Positions 12,818 through 23,700 of a DNA stretch of 64,000 nucleotides are shown here, one piece after another; the stretch's first letter is position 1, and each line of letters opens with the position of its first letter. A program made the position numbers and the translations under genes. Source of the stretch: Zeugodacus cucurbitae (lineage: Eukaryota > Arthropoda > Insecta > Diptera > Tephritidae); assembly GCF_028554725.1 (NCBI RefSeq), contig NC_071669.1:4479501-4543500 (forward strand), read 5' to 3'. The notes below the pieces were generated by a model, which was not told the DNA's origin, made no database searches, and saw only the letters and a program-made list of their open reading frames with translations.

Positions 12818-12919
12818 CTGGTGCGTGCGTGTATGCTGATCCAGTATGGCCTTCTGACGGAAATCTTTGCCGCATTGCGCGCACTTATATGGCTTCTCGC
12901 CGGTGTGAATACGAATATG
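12818..12919 (-). CDS. Zinc-finger gene, long isoform exon 4: end of finger 3 and finger 4
   Basis: A 34-codon exon in phase 0 with acceptor TTTCTTACAG and donor CAG|GTAGTT. It encodes HIRIHTGEKP (the His pair of finger 3 plus the canonical linker), then finger 4 (YKCAQCGKDFRQ...HTRTH) and a final Gln. It is separated from the preceding exon by a 77-bp intron (12996-12920) that splits finger 3 between its helix and first zinc-binding His. In the parallel cassette at 17942-16929 the same boundary is uninterrupted. Confidence 0.9.
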
Positions 12920-12996
12920 CTGTAAGAAAAAGAAGATTTTATATTAAAAAATGAAGAACAATCACAAATCTCATCATCATCCCTCGAACCACCCAC

Positions 12997-13283
12997 CTGA
13001 TTCAATATGGTGCGCTGTCGGAAGAACCGCGGACAGTACAAACAGCCGAACGGCTTCTCATTCGTGTGTATTCGCAAATGTTGCGTTAGGTGCGACTGTT
13101 GTCGGAAGCGCTTGCCGCACTCGGGGCATGGATACGGTCGCGACTCGATGTGTATGCAACCGTGTTGCAGTAGTGTGGTCTTCTGCTTGAACTCCTTGTC
13201 ACAGATGGGACAACGCACGTAGAGTGGCATGTTGGCTGGCCGTACGCCGATATGCTGCAGCACATCTGGTAAGATCTTTTGCC
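12997..13283 (-). CDS. Zinc-finger gene, long isoform exon 3: fingers 1, 2 and first part of finger 3
   Basis: Acceptor GCGCAG|GGC and donor CAG|GTGGGT; the exon enters after one base of a codon and leaves in phase 0. It encodes QKILPDVLQHIGVRP, then finger 1 (VRCPICDKEFKQ...HGCIH), finger 2 (YPCPECGKRFRQ...HLRIH) and the Cys half of finger 3 (FGCLYCPRFFRQRTILNQ). These are long-isoform residues about 227-321. Each finger closely matches the one at the same place in the alternative exon 17942-16929. C2H2 fingers of this kind bind DNA in the nucleus; no target can be read from the sequence. The gene resembles Drosophila l(3)neo38 from memory, but that identity is unchecked. Confidence 0.9.
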
Positions 13284-13789
13284 CTGCGCATATGTGCACA
13301 CATATTTTGTTTGTGTTGCATGTGGTATATGAAAAGAGAGAAATCACCAGAAAAAAATCCATATGAATCAATGTGCTTGAGTTGTGTGTATGACAAACAA
13401 TTATAATATTGTGAGCTAAATAAATAATCGTAATAAATTAATAAAAATCGTAAAAAATTTGGAAAAAAGATCTGCAGGAGACCAATTGTGGTGAATTTGA
13501 ATCCATTTGGATTGTATTGTTCTTGGAAGTTCGCTCATTCAGTCCATTAGACCTCGAGGTTTTACCGGCAATACTTACTCAGCATTAACGGTTGTAGCTT
13601 GAATAGTGATATAGTTTGAAATATATTATATGTAACTGTACTTTTATTGCTTTTATATTGTAATCAAGAAGTTTTGCTCGAAAAACTATTTTTAGGAAAT
13701 TTTTACGAAAAAAAAATATTTTTATTTTATTTTTTTGTTTTCGTTTTTTTTTTTTTGATTAGTTGCGTCACCACTGGTTGAAGGTACAC

Positions 13790-14960
13790 TGATTTTTTTT
13801 TTATAATTTTTCCAAAAAGTAGAAAAGGATTTTCACCTCAGTTGTTTATTTCTGTTTTAACTTCAGTAATCATTATGAAATCAAACTCTACAAGTCGCTT
13901 ATCATTCCCGTCCTGCTTTACGGTGCAGAAGCTTGGACGATGTCAACATCAGATGAGACGACACTAGGAGTTTTCGAGAGGAAAATTTTGCACAAGATTT
14001 ATGGTCCTCAGAACATTGGCAACGGCGAATACCGCAGACGATGGAACGATGAGCTGTACGAGTTATACGACGACATTGACATAGTTCAGCGAATAAAAAG
14101 ACAGCGGCTACGCTGGCTAGGTCATGTTGTCCGAATGGACGAAAACACTCCAGCTCTGAAAGTGTTCGATGCAGTACCCGCCGGAGGAAGCCGAGGAAGG
14201 GGAAGGCCTCCACTCCGTTGGAGGGACCAGGTGGAGAGCGACCTGGTTACACTTGGAATCTCCAACTGGCGCCGAACAGCGAAGGAAAGAGAGGAGTGGC
14301 GCGCTCTCATCGATTCGGCTAAAACCGGCTAAACGGTTGAACGCCAATCACATACATACAATCATTATGAAGAAATTTATTTAATTTTGAAATTTTCTTC
14401 ATAATTTATTGTTTTACTATCGCTGGTTGATTCGATCAATTTAATATTTTTCCGATAAAGTGCCTGAAAGTAGGCAATATCTATATTTTGAAAACAAACA
14501 TAGTATACATTTAGGATGATTTTTTGTAATATATTTCTTTGAAGACGTAGAAAAGGTTTTCACTCAGCTGTTGTTTCATGTTTAGTGAGCACATTAGAAG
14601 GATTTAGGACGAACATTAGAAATTTTCCCAACTGGTTGATTCGACGAATTCAATATTTTTTCGATAAAGCACCTGAATGTAGGCTATATTCAACTTTTTA
14701 AAACAAATATAGTATACTTTTAGGATGATTTTTTGCAATATATTTCTCTGAATAAATGGTTTTCACTTAGTTGTTGCTTTATGTGTAGCTTCAAACATTT
14801 TTAGATAAATATGTCCAAGAGAGTAAGCACATATACACAGGACGAAAATTAGAAATTTTTCTAACTGCTTGAATAGATGATTTCAATATTTTTTCGATAA
14901 AGCGCCTGAATGTAGGCTATATTTAAATTTTGAAACAAAACATAGTATACATTTAGGATG
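13790..14960. repeat. Tandem array of about 209-233 bp units with cctgaatgtagg / acatttaggatgat boxes
   Basis: Units are anchored on 'gataaag(t/c)(g/a)cctgaa' at 14454, 14663 and 14896. Each is followed about 45 bp later by 'acatttaggatgat' and then 'tagaaaaggttttcac'. A partial unit lies at about 13810-13850, upstream of the RTE insertion. The same paired boxes occur on the opposite strand at 59.86-60.14 kb, so the unit belongs to a dispersed family. Confidence 0.65.
13880..14359 (+). mobile_element. 5'-truncated RTE-like insertion with 12-bp target-site duplication
   Basis: The in-frame C-terminal coding end (from IKLYKSLIIPVLLYGAEAW) stops with TAA at 14330-14332. It is nearly identical to 23532-23983 and is followed by the short 3' tail and (CATA)n. 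It is flanked by a perfect duplication of aatcattatgaa at 13868-13879 and 14360-14371. The near-identity to the full copy at 20.75 kb and the intact duplication point to a recent insertion, antisense to the host gene and inside its intron. No promoter or endonuclease part remains. Confidence 0.93.
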
Positions 14961-15244
14961 ATACCGAAATTGATTGTAACAGTGAGGTCGTACCTTAATA
15001 TCGAGGAGCAGAAAGTAAAGGTTTCTCGAAATATTTTCATAAACTCAGAACTTTTCAAGAAAAATATTAATATAAATTATAAAGTTTTCTACTTCAAAGG
15101 GTAAATCGTTAAGCCTAATGAAGTTATATAAATATCAATAAAATAAATAATTAAATAAATATACATACATACATACTTAACATAATAGTAAAATTGTAAA
15201 AGAAAAGTAAAAAAACGACTCGGTATACGTACAGTTCTTATTAC

Positions 15245-15439
15245 CTTTGCTGTCCTTAAAGTATGACGGATAATGTATACCGCCGCTGCCATCTGGCGTA
15301 CCCTGTGAATCCTCATCATGATAACCACTACCACCGGCTATATCATTCTTCGTGTCAGTCTCATCACCCGGATATGGTACATCCTGTGGCCACAGTGTCG
15401 GATGTGGACCATTCTTGAAGATAAGATTCGGTGAGACAT
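15245..15439 (-). CDS. Zinc-finger gene, long isoform exon 2 (acidic/Gly linker)
   Basis: A 195-bp exon with no methionine, so it is not seen as a separate ORF. Acceptor GTTAAACAG|AT and donor AAAG|GTAATA. It begins with two bases and ends with one base of split codons. Joined to the second donor of exon 1 (18030) it gives an aspartate: MNQV-D-VSPNLIFKNGPHP. Joined to exon 3 it gives DSK-G-QKILPD. It encodes about 64 residues including PQDVPYPGDETDTKNDIAGG and HYPSYFKDSK. The acidic and aromatic content is unlike the poly-Gln/Gly regions and suggests a conserved linker. There is no known domain. Phase agreement at both ends is the main support. Confidence 0.82.
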
Positions 15440-16928
15440 CTGTTTAACGGTACGTGTAGACGGCGTACGTGACAAAGCGTTTTTTGTTGTTGTTGTTGTT
15501 GTTGTTGTTGTGACGTGCGTGCACAGTTGAAACGAAAAGTAAAAATAGAAAATTGTCTTGTTAGTACGTGACGAATTTGGGCTAAATACCCCATTTTGTA
15601 TGGTAATAAATTGCTGCATAAATGACTCGTTAACATTTGCTAAGCTAAACTACAATACATAAAATGGTTTTAAATGATAAAATTAAAGTTAAACGAAAAA
15701 TAATTATTAATTTAATTGGAGCAGGCGTTGTGCTTCAGCACTTTTGGGGGCTTCCTTAGTATTGTGTAGTGTCTTTTTAATGTGTCTTTCAACTACTTTT
15801 GAGTAGGTGTTCTCTAAACGTGTGTGTGTTAAATAAAATTTAGTTTTTCTTATATAAAATTTGTTAAAAATATGCCGAAAAGTTTTTGCCAGATTTTTTT
15901 TCGCCTTTTCAAAATGGTGTTTTGAGGTTAGTTTTGGTTCTTGAAACTTTGAAAGTAAGTTCTTACTTCTTCCTAAATAATTTATTAAGTTTTTATAGTG
16001 TTCTAACGAGAAATTAGTTTTGTCTATGAGATTCTAAACTCAAAATTTTGAAACATAACGGATTTTTGAAAAATGTATATGAAAAAAGTTAAAAATCGGA
16101 AATCGTAAGTTAAAGGATTTACGAAACAGAACTTAAAATAGTACAAAATTCTTGAACTTCAATCTAGATCGGCCTTTAAATTTTCCAGAATTTTGACTAC
16201 ATCAACTGTTTCAATAAAATATTAATTCAAAAATGTTAATTTGAAATTTCAAAAAAAAAATTTTCAAAATAAAATTAAATTTTTTAAAATAATTTTTTTT
16301 TTTTTAGAGTTTGAAATAGTAAATAATTAATAAAAACAGAAAATCTACACATAATTAATTAGATGTATATTAAAAAACAAAAATTTTCTTTGATAAAAAT
16401 CAATTTTTCTAAAATTATTTAAAAAAAAATTCAAGGTGAGATACATTTTTTTGGAGGTTATCTAACAGTGAATACTAGTAATTTCGAATCACTTTCTAAC
16501 TAGAAATCATCATCTCAATTCTTTCTTCACACTGATCATACACTAACAAACTATCTCTCTCTGTCTCTCTCTCTCTATTTTTCATAAGATATCAATAAAA
16601 AACCAACACCATTCTGAAAAGGCAGCCATAACCCTCTATCAAAAGTGCATAGAGGACGTTTGCTTGTCATTTTTGAAATTTTGAATTTTGCAGGGACATT
16701 AGCAGGATTCTTGTTGTGTCTCAGAGCTGACGCTAGACTAGCATTCGCTATATATATCTCTCTCACTGTCTCTCTTAGCAACTCTACTACAGTAAATGCA
16801 AGTAAGAGCCTCAACTAGCTGACTAACTAACTGTCTGTATGTAACTACACATGAATATGCATATAACTGTGTGTGTGACTGTAACTGTATCGCTAGCTAT
16901 AACTTTATCACTGCCACTGCCTAAATAA
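15440..16928 (-). other. 3' UTR/flank of the short isoform and part of the long-isoform intron
   Basis: AT-rich, with a (GTT)n tract at 15482-15511 and (CT)n tracts at 16550-16575. It lies downstream of the short-isoform stop at 16931-16929, so it should hold that isoform's 3' UTR. A minus-strand AATAAA exists at about 15981-15986 but cannot be assigned with confidence. No other gene seen. Confidence 0.5.
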
Positions 16929-17942
16929 TCAAATTCTGCAAATTTGCAATTTGTTCAATTGTTTCAATAACTGTCGCTCGCCTTGGTGGGTGCGCACATG
17001 TTGATTGAGGATGGCCTTCTGGCGAAAGTGCTTGCCGCACTCTGGGCATGCGTAGGGCTTCTCACCCGAATGGATGCGTATATGTTGGTTGAGTATCGCC
17101 CGCTGACGGAAGCTGCGCGAACAATAGCCGCACGTGAACGGCTTCTCATTGGCATGTATGCGTAAATGTTGTGTGAGATGCGATTGCTGACGGAAACGTT
17201 TGCCACACTCCGAACATGGATAGGGACGCGCGTCGGTATGGATGCGATCGTGCTGCAGTAGTGTGCTCTTCTGTTTGAAATCTTTGCCGCAGGTCAAACA
17301 CTTGAACAGGCGCAAATCGCTGTGCGGTTTTGGCGGTTTATTGGGATTCGGATGACGTCCACGTCCGCTGCCGGTGCCGGTACCTGTGCCAGTACCACCA
17401 CCACCTGTGCCAGTGCCAGTGCCATTGCCGTTGCCGGTGCCACCGGTAGCGCCGACTGCACCATCTCCGCCGGCGCCATTGCCATTCGCACCGCCGTTGT
17501 GTGCATTGCCGCCATTACCGCCAGCGCCGCCATTCTGCTGACCATTATTGCCTTGTTGATCACCACCGCCACCAGCGCCGGGCAGCAGTTCGGGCATGGC
17601 ATAGCCCTCGAGACCGCCATTCTGTTCCATGGCGTTCGCCATGCCCGGCAACACCGGTTTGTTGAGATAGTGCAAGGCCGGAAAGCCGGGTGGCGGCAGC
17701 ATAGCGCCTTGTGGCGCTGGATGACGTGGCGCATAGTAGCCGCCGAGTTCACCGCCCTGCGGCGTTTGGAAGTTATCGTTAGGTTGACCCGGTTGCGAGG
17801 GACCACCATTCTGTACGTGTTGCTGCTGTGGATTCCCCGTGCCGCCGTCGCGGCCCGAGCTCTGATGTTGTTGCGGGTCATTGTTGCTTTGGTTTGGATT
17901 GGATTGCGCCGAGTTCTGTTGGTTGGCCTGCAGATTGGCGAC
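16929..17942 (-). CDS. Zinc-finger gene, short isoform terminal exon: disordered region and four C2H2 fingers
   Basis: Acceptor ...TTACTTGCAG|GTC in phase 0 and stop TGA (16931-16929). Joined to the first donor of exon 1 (18034) it gives ...MNQ-VANLQANQ and a 496-residue protein. Residues about 160-370 are Gln/Asn/Pro- and then Gly-rich, with a conserved-looking island (FPALHYLNKPVLPGMANAME). Four fingers follow at about 372-394, 400-422, 428-450 and 456-478: FKCLTCGKDFKQ, YPCSECGKRFRQ, FTCGYCSRSFRQ and YACPECGKHFRQ, with HANEKP and HSGEKP linkers. The tail ERQLLKQLNKLQICRI ends the protein. No good donor follows finger 4, so this reads as an alternative terminal exon. The fingers mirror those of exons 13283-12818, which implies an internal duplication. 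Confidence 0.92.
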   Translation of the reverse strand, partial: VANLQANQQNSAQSNPNQSNNDPQQHQSSGRDGGTGNPQQQHVQNGGPSQPGQPNDNFQTPQGGELGGYYAPRHPAPQGAMLPPPGFPALHYLNKPVLPGMANAMEQNGGLEGYAMPELLPGAGGGGDQQGNNGQQNGGAGGNGGNAHNGGANGNGAGGDGAVGATGGTGNGNGTGTGTGGGGTGTGTGTGSGRGRHPNPNKPPKPHSDLRLFKCLTCGKDFKQKSTLLQHDRIHTDARPYPCSECGKRFRQQSHLTQHLRIHANEKPFTCGYCSRSFRQRAILNQHIRIHSGEKPYACPECGKHFRQKAILNQHVRTHQGERQLLKQLNKLQICRI

Positions 17943-18029
17943 CTGCAAGTAAATGCAAGCATGCAAATTATTAATGAAATAAATTATGTAAGCTTTACAG
18001 CTACTACGCCGCTACTCTGCAGTATTTAC

Positions 18030-18510
18030 CCACCTGATTCATGGTGACATCATCGTCGGGTGGTCCGCCGCCATTGACGCGCTGTTGCGGCGGATATGGA
18101 CTCGTTGAGGGCGAGCCCTGCTGCCGCCCCACGCCATCGCCGTTCTCGCGCACATTCGGATCGCCCGTGGGACTTTGCGGCTGTTGGCCCTGTTGTTGTT
18201 GCTGCTGTTGTTGCGCCACCGCCGCAGCGGCTGCTTGCGCGGCACTCGCTATCTGTGCGGCTGGATTTTGTCCATTCTGTTGTTGTTGCAAATGTTGCTG
18301 CGCCTGCTGCTGTATGCCCGGATACATTTCGCTGCCCCACTGTGCGGCCGAACCGCCAATCGCGGCCGGATTGCGTTCGCCATCCTGTGAGTCCTTGTAC
18401 AGCACATAGGGCTGGCCCGTGTCTTGCGTGATGCAATACATTATTTGTCGCGGTACCTTCAATCCAGCGGCGATGCAAGCCGCAAACGATGCGGAGAAAT
18501 TGATCGCCAT
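18030..18510 (-). CDS. Zinc-finger gene, shared first coding exon with two overlapping donors
   Basis: Starts at ATG 18510, the first in-frame Met; a possible acceptor (CCTTCCTCCAG) lies only four bases upstream. It encodes MAINFSASFAACIAAGLKVP, RQIMYCITQDTGQPYVLYKD and then a Gln/Ala-rich disordered region, ending GGGPPDDDVTMNQ. The donor CAG|GTGGGT (exon end 18034, phase 0) fits the terminal exon at 17942. The donor CAGGTGG|GTAAAT (exon end 18030, phase 1) fits the exon at 15439. The N-terminal block looks globular and conserved, but I do not recognise a named domain. Expected in the nucleus with the rest of the protein. It resembles Drosophila l(3)neo38 from memory only, so no symbol is given. 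Confidence 0.9.
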
Positions 18511-19559
18511 GTCGCTGGAGGAAGGTGTGTGTGAGTGTGTGTGTATTGTGATTGTTGCTGCTCCCTCTGTGGTGTAAACAATTCAAGCGTTTTGGATTTG
18601 TAAAGCTGCTGGGAGCGTATATTTTCCTATTTGCGTGGAGTGCTCAACTCCTTTGGCGTTATTTACGTTAATTTAACGGTAAATTTCAGTGTTGCAATTA
18701 CACTGTCTGTTGTTATTGCTCGGCAAAGCCCATTTTCAACGTGTACATGCAATATGCTTTAACTGCTCAGCTGCTCTTTCTTTAACTGATTTGCCTGTTG
18801 TTGTATTTCTTGTTTCATATAATGCGCTTCATTGGCTTATTGATGCGCTTAGTACTCGCTTTGAAACACTTGTTGTTGTTCTGTTCACAACTCCTGTTTC
18901 AAGTGCTTACTTATTACTGTTGTTGTTGTATTTGTTGTTTTCAAGGGGTTACTCATATTTTGTTGGTGTTTCTGCTTTGATTGCAAGGTTTTTATTATTT
19001 TATTATCGTGCTTTATTGACTTTCTCCTCAAACCTGGTGTTGTTTTTTAATTTTATGCTCTGTTGTTTTTGTTTTATTATTTTTTTTCACATCTGTGTTA
19101 AATGATTTTTATGTGATTTTATTATTTTATTTTTTTATTTGACTTTACACTCTAATTGTTATTCTCTTATATTCGCGCTAAAATCTTTACTTTTAGTCCA
19201 AAATTGTTGTGTTTTTGTATCTAAAGTTAAAATCTTTCGCTTTTCATGAAATGTTTTCTAAATTTGCTTTCTTGTTTTTGGAATTTCAAAACAGCTGGCC
19301 AGTTTGTAGTTGTTGTCCGCTGACTGTGTCCCTCTTACGTGATTGACAATATTGTTTCTGAAAATATAGAAAAAATATGAAAATGTTAAAGATTTAGTTT
19401 TCGAGGAATTTTGTGGAAACAATGGATTTTTAATATCAATATTTCTAAAGAAGATACTACATGTTTTTTGTATTAATTTAATAAGAAAAACATTTTCTGT
19501 AATATAACTTCATAATGAATATATAATAACGAAGCAAAAAAACTATTTCAGCAACAGTA
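18511..19559. other. Upstream region of the zinc-finger gene (5' UTR or first intron)
   Basis: Begins with a CA/TG-rich stretch directly upstream of the ATG, then T-rich DNA with (GTT)n. No second coding exon is supported. The acceptor-like CCTTCCTCCAG at 18515-18525 suggests that one or more 5' UTR exons lie further right. Confidence 0.4.
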
Positions 19560-20300
19560 GAAAGCCTCACTTAGACAGCTTCGACTGCCCTTTGTGACAC
19601 ACACATACTCCTGACGGATCGCTAAGACATCGCTATCTATTCGAAAAAGCGCTTGAACTCTATTATAAAGTTCTTAAGCCGGCTTATGTCTATTCCAGTT
19701 CGCTGGGTTCGCCGAAAATGTTTTTATCCAAGTCTGGCGAATGCTGGACATTGAAGAAGGAAGTGCTTGAATGATTCCTCTTCGCTTCCCCAACCTCACC
19801 GCAGGTGTGCTTATTGGACAGTGACCAGTAAGTACACCAATCTTTGCGGTGAGATGAACCTTCCTAAGCGACAGCAGCTGGAAGGACCATCTGCAATACA
19901 CCGTGGGCCAGAAAGAAGAGCGTGAGGCGAGCTCACTCGAAATCAGTGTGTCCAGAGCTCTAGTACAAGTGGACCAAGGTTTACCCACCGTTTTCACTCC
20001 GGCGTCAACGTATCTCTTGAAAGCTGGTCCGCACAGCGTTTGGCGAGCTCACTCGAAGTCAGTGTGTCCAGAGCTCTAGTACAAGTAGGCCACGGTCTAC
20101 CCACACGCATACACTCCGGCGCTACTATTACTAGGGTACCCTCATTTGCAAGCTGGTTCACTTTGCAGTTCTCAGCAAGCCGGATTGCAAAGTAGTTCAG
20201 ATAACGATGTTAGACACTCCTTAACTAGCTCAGAGCGTACTGTCGAAGGCCAGTATTGCCACTCTGCTGTTGCGATTCAGGAAAAGCCAATTTAATATAG
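19560..20300 (-). mobile_element. Decayed non-LTR retrotransposon fragment (R1/I-type C-terminus), minus strand
   Basis: The minus frame at 19997-19674 contains SSFWPTVYCRWSFQLLSLRK and IGVLTGHCPISTPAVRLGKR, the conserved block near the C-terminus of R1/I-clade polyproteins. Later frame breaks disrupt the Cys/His stretch (remnants of LLQCP-AFARL). It also contains a 116-bp tandem duplication: ggcgagctcactcgaa starts at 19926 and 20042. Frame is lost throughout, so it is a relic. Confidence 0.65.
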
Positions 20301-20749
20301 TCTTTGAAGATGTTTAATACTTCTTCTAAGACCATATTATATTCGTGACTGAAATTGTTGAAAAATATCAGTGTGAAATGGAGAGTCTATCGTCATATTC
20401 GGTGTCTGTTTGTTACTCTCTACAATGACCTAGTGTTCCATAAATTATTTGAGAACTCCAGACTTTTGGTTGAATGAATAAGCTAATACGCCTAAAATTG
20501 TGCTTTGCTGATGTAAAAAAATAATTGCAAAAACATTTTTAGAAGAAAATGGGAATGTTAGGAGCGTTTTAAGTATCTACTTTAACCCCTGGTTTATCTC
20601 TTCCTTTTTATTTCAATATTTCGTAAATAAAAATCCTATATGGCGAATACGTAAAATTTATTACACTTAAAATTGCGTCTGCTTCCTGACTTCTGGGTAG
20701 AACCAGATAAATTCTTTAATTTTTTTATGTTATACCCATTTATATTGGA
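20301..20749. other. Non-coding stretch left of the first full RTE-like element
   Basis: AT-rich; nothing recognised. Confidence 0.5.
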
Positions 20750-23700
20750 GGATGGGATCATGTGTAGAAGTTCACGCAAGTGAGGAAAGTTTTTGATTGT
20801 CACTCACTTGGGAGTGGCCAGAAACGATTCTTTTCCACATGGTTCAAGCAGCTCACGACTTCCGGTTTTAGACCAAGTATCCTCTGGGTAGCCAACAGAC
20901 ATCCGTTTGAAGGCGAGCTAAAGTGAGAAGGCGAAGCCCGCTTATGCGGTTGTGCGTAGGGTTTGGGACCCACCACATAAAAACACCCCCCAATGAAAAA
21001 TCTACGAAAGCCTCGGATGAGACACCCCCCTTTTGATGACGACCCCTGCAAACGTTTTAAGGATAATGATATAAGGGCATGCACCTGGAATGTCCGGACC
21101 CTTAATTGGGAAGGTGCCTCTGCCCAGCTGGTTGATGTCCTCATACGACTTAAGGCTGACATCACCGCCATCCAAGAAGTGCGATGGACGGGACAAGGAC
21201 GGAAGAAGGTGGGTCCTTGTGACATCTACTACAGCGGCCATATAAAGGAGCGCAAATTTGGTGTTGGATTTGTGGTGGGAGAGAGACTCCGTCGCAGAGT
21301 CCTGGCATTCACCCCGGTGGATGAACGTCTAGCCACAATCCGCATCAAAGCGAGGTTCTTCAACATATCGCTGATTTGCGCCCACGCCCCAACGGAAGAG
21401 AAGGACGATGTGACCAAAGATGCTTTCTATGAGCGCCTAGAACGCACCTATGAGCGCTGCCCCCGCCACGATGTAAAAGTCGTGCTTGGTGATTTTAACG
21501 CCAGGGTGGGTAAAGAAGGTGTCTTTGGCACAACAGTCGGAAAATTCAGCCTCCATGACGAAACATCGCCAAACGGCCTGAGGCTGATCGACTTCGCTGG
21601 GGCCCGAAATATGGTCGTCTGTAGTACCAGATTCCAGCATAAGAAAATACATCAAGCTACTTGGCTGTCTCCTGATCGAAACACGCGGAACCAAATCGAT
21701 CACGTTGTGATAGACGGAAGACATGTCTCCTGTGTTTTAGACGTGCGTACGCTCCGAGGACCAAATATAGACTCGGACCATTATCTGGTCGCAGCGAAGA
21801 TACGCACCCGCCTCTGTGCAGCAAAGAATGCCCGTCAACAAACACACGGAAGGTTCGACGTCGAAAAGCTGCAATCGCAACAGACAGCCACGAAATACTC
21901 TACTCGACTTGCACTCCTGCTCTCTGAGAGCACTCATCAGCATCTCGGTATAAGGGAACTGTGGAACGGCATCTCAAACTCACTGCGTACCGCTGCAGCC
22001 GAAACAATTGGTTTTCGGCAACGACAAAAAACAAGCTGGTACGATGAGGAGTGCCGTCTCGCAGCGGAGAGAAAACAGACTGCCTACCTCGCAACATTGC
22101 AAACGACCACAACACGTGCGGGATGGGATAGATACCGAGAGCTGAAGAGGGAAGCGAGACGCATTTGCAGACAAAAAAAGAAAGAGGCCGAAATGCGTGA
22201 GTACGAAGAGCTTGAGAAGCTGGCAGACAGAGGGAATGCTCGAAAATTTTATGAAAAAATGAAGCGACTTAACGAAGGTTTCAAGACCGGAGCATCCTCA
22301 TGTAGAGACCAAGGTGGTAATCTGGTAACCGATGTCCAGGGCATACTGGGATTATGGAGGGAACACTTCTCCGACCTGCTGAATGGCAGTGAGAGTACAA
22401 CACCAGGAGATGGCGAACCCGATCCCCCAATCGATGACAATGGAACAGATGTTCCATTACCCGACCATGAAGAAATTCGAATAGCAATTACCCGATTGAA
22501 GAACAACAAAGCAGCGGGGGCCGATAGATTACCGGCAGAACTATTCAAATACGGCGGCGAAGAACTGATAAGGTGCATGCATCAGCTTCTTTGCAGAATA
22601 TGGTCGGAAGAAAGCATGCCTGACGATTGGAATCTCAGTGTGCTCTGCCCAATCCATAAAAAGGGAGATCCCACAATCTGCGCCAATTACCGTGGGATCA
22701 GCCTCCTAAATATCGCATACAAGGTTCTATCGAGCGTATTGTGTGAAAGACTAAAGCCCACCGTCAACAAACTGATTGGACCTTATCAGTGTGGCTTTAG
22801 ACCTGGAAAATCGACAACTGACCAGATATTCACCATGCGCCAAATCTTGGAAAAGACCCGAGAAAAGAGGATCGACACACACCACCTTTTTGTCGATTTT
22901 AAAGCTGCTTTCGACAGCACGAAAAGGAGCTGCCTTTACGCCGCGATGTCTGAATTTGGTATCCCCGCAAAACTAATACGGCTGTGTAAATTGACGTTGA
23001 GCAACACCAAAAGCTCCGTCATGATTGGGAAGGACCTCTCCGAGCCGTTCGATACCAAACGAGGTTTCAGACAAGGTGACTCACTATCGTGCGACTTCTT
23101 TAACCTGATGCTGGAAAAAATTATAAGAGCTGCAGAGCTAAACCGAGAAGGTACAATCTTCTACAAGAGTGTACAGCTCCTGGCGTACGCCGATGATATT
23201 GATATCATCGGAAGCAACAACCGCGCCGTTTGTTCTGCTTTTTCCCGCATGGATAAGGAGGCGAAGCGAATGGGTCTGGAGGTGAATGAGGACAAGACGA
23301 AATATCTCCTGTCATCAAACAAACAGTCGGCGCATTCGCGTCTTGGCTCCCACGTCACTGTTGACAGTCATAACTTCGAGGTCGTAGATAATTTCGTATA
23401 CCTGGGAACCAGCATCAACAACACGAACAATGTCAGCCTCGAAATCCAGCGCAGAATAACTCTTGCCAACAGGTGCTACTTTGGACTGAGTAGGCAATTG
23501 AACAGTAAAGTCCTCTCTCGACGAACCAAAATCAAGCTCTACAAGTCGCTTATCATTCCCGTCCTGCTTTACGGTGCAGAAGCTTGGACGATGTCAACAT
23601 CAGATGAGACGACACTAGGAGTTTTCGAGAGGAAAATTTTGCGCAAGATTTATGGTCCTCAGAACATTGGCAACGGCGAATACCGCAGACGATGGAACGA

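Larger units (their letters stand above)
13284..15244 (-). other. Intron 2 of the long isoform, carrying a tandem array and a retrotransposon
   Basis: Donor AAAG|GTAATA (15244-15243) and acceptor GCGCAG (13284). The intron holds a short tandem array (13790-14960) interrupted by an RTE fragment (13880-14359). It splits a glycine codon (G|GG), and joining the flanks gives DSKGQKILPD. Confidence 0.75.

Noticed and set aside
17322..18586. Long Ala-rich or Arg-rich frames opposite or overlapping exons at 16.9-18.5 kb
   Set aside because: Shadows of Gly/Gln-rich coding exons; no splice or domain support.
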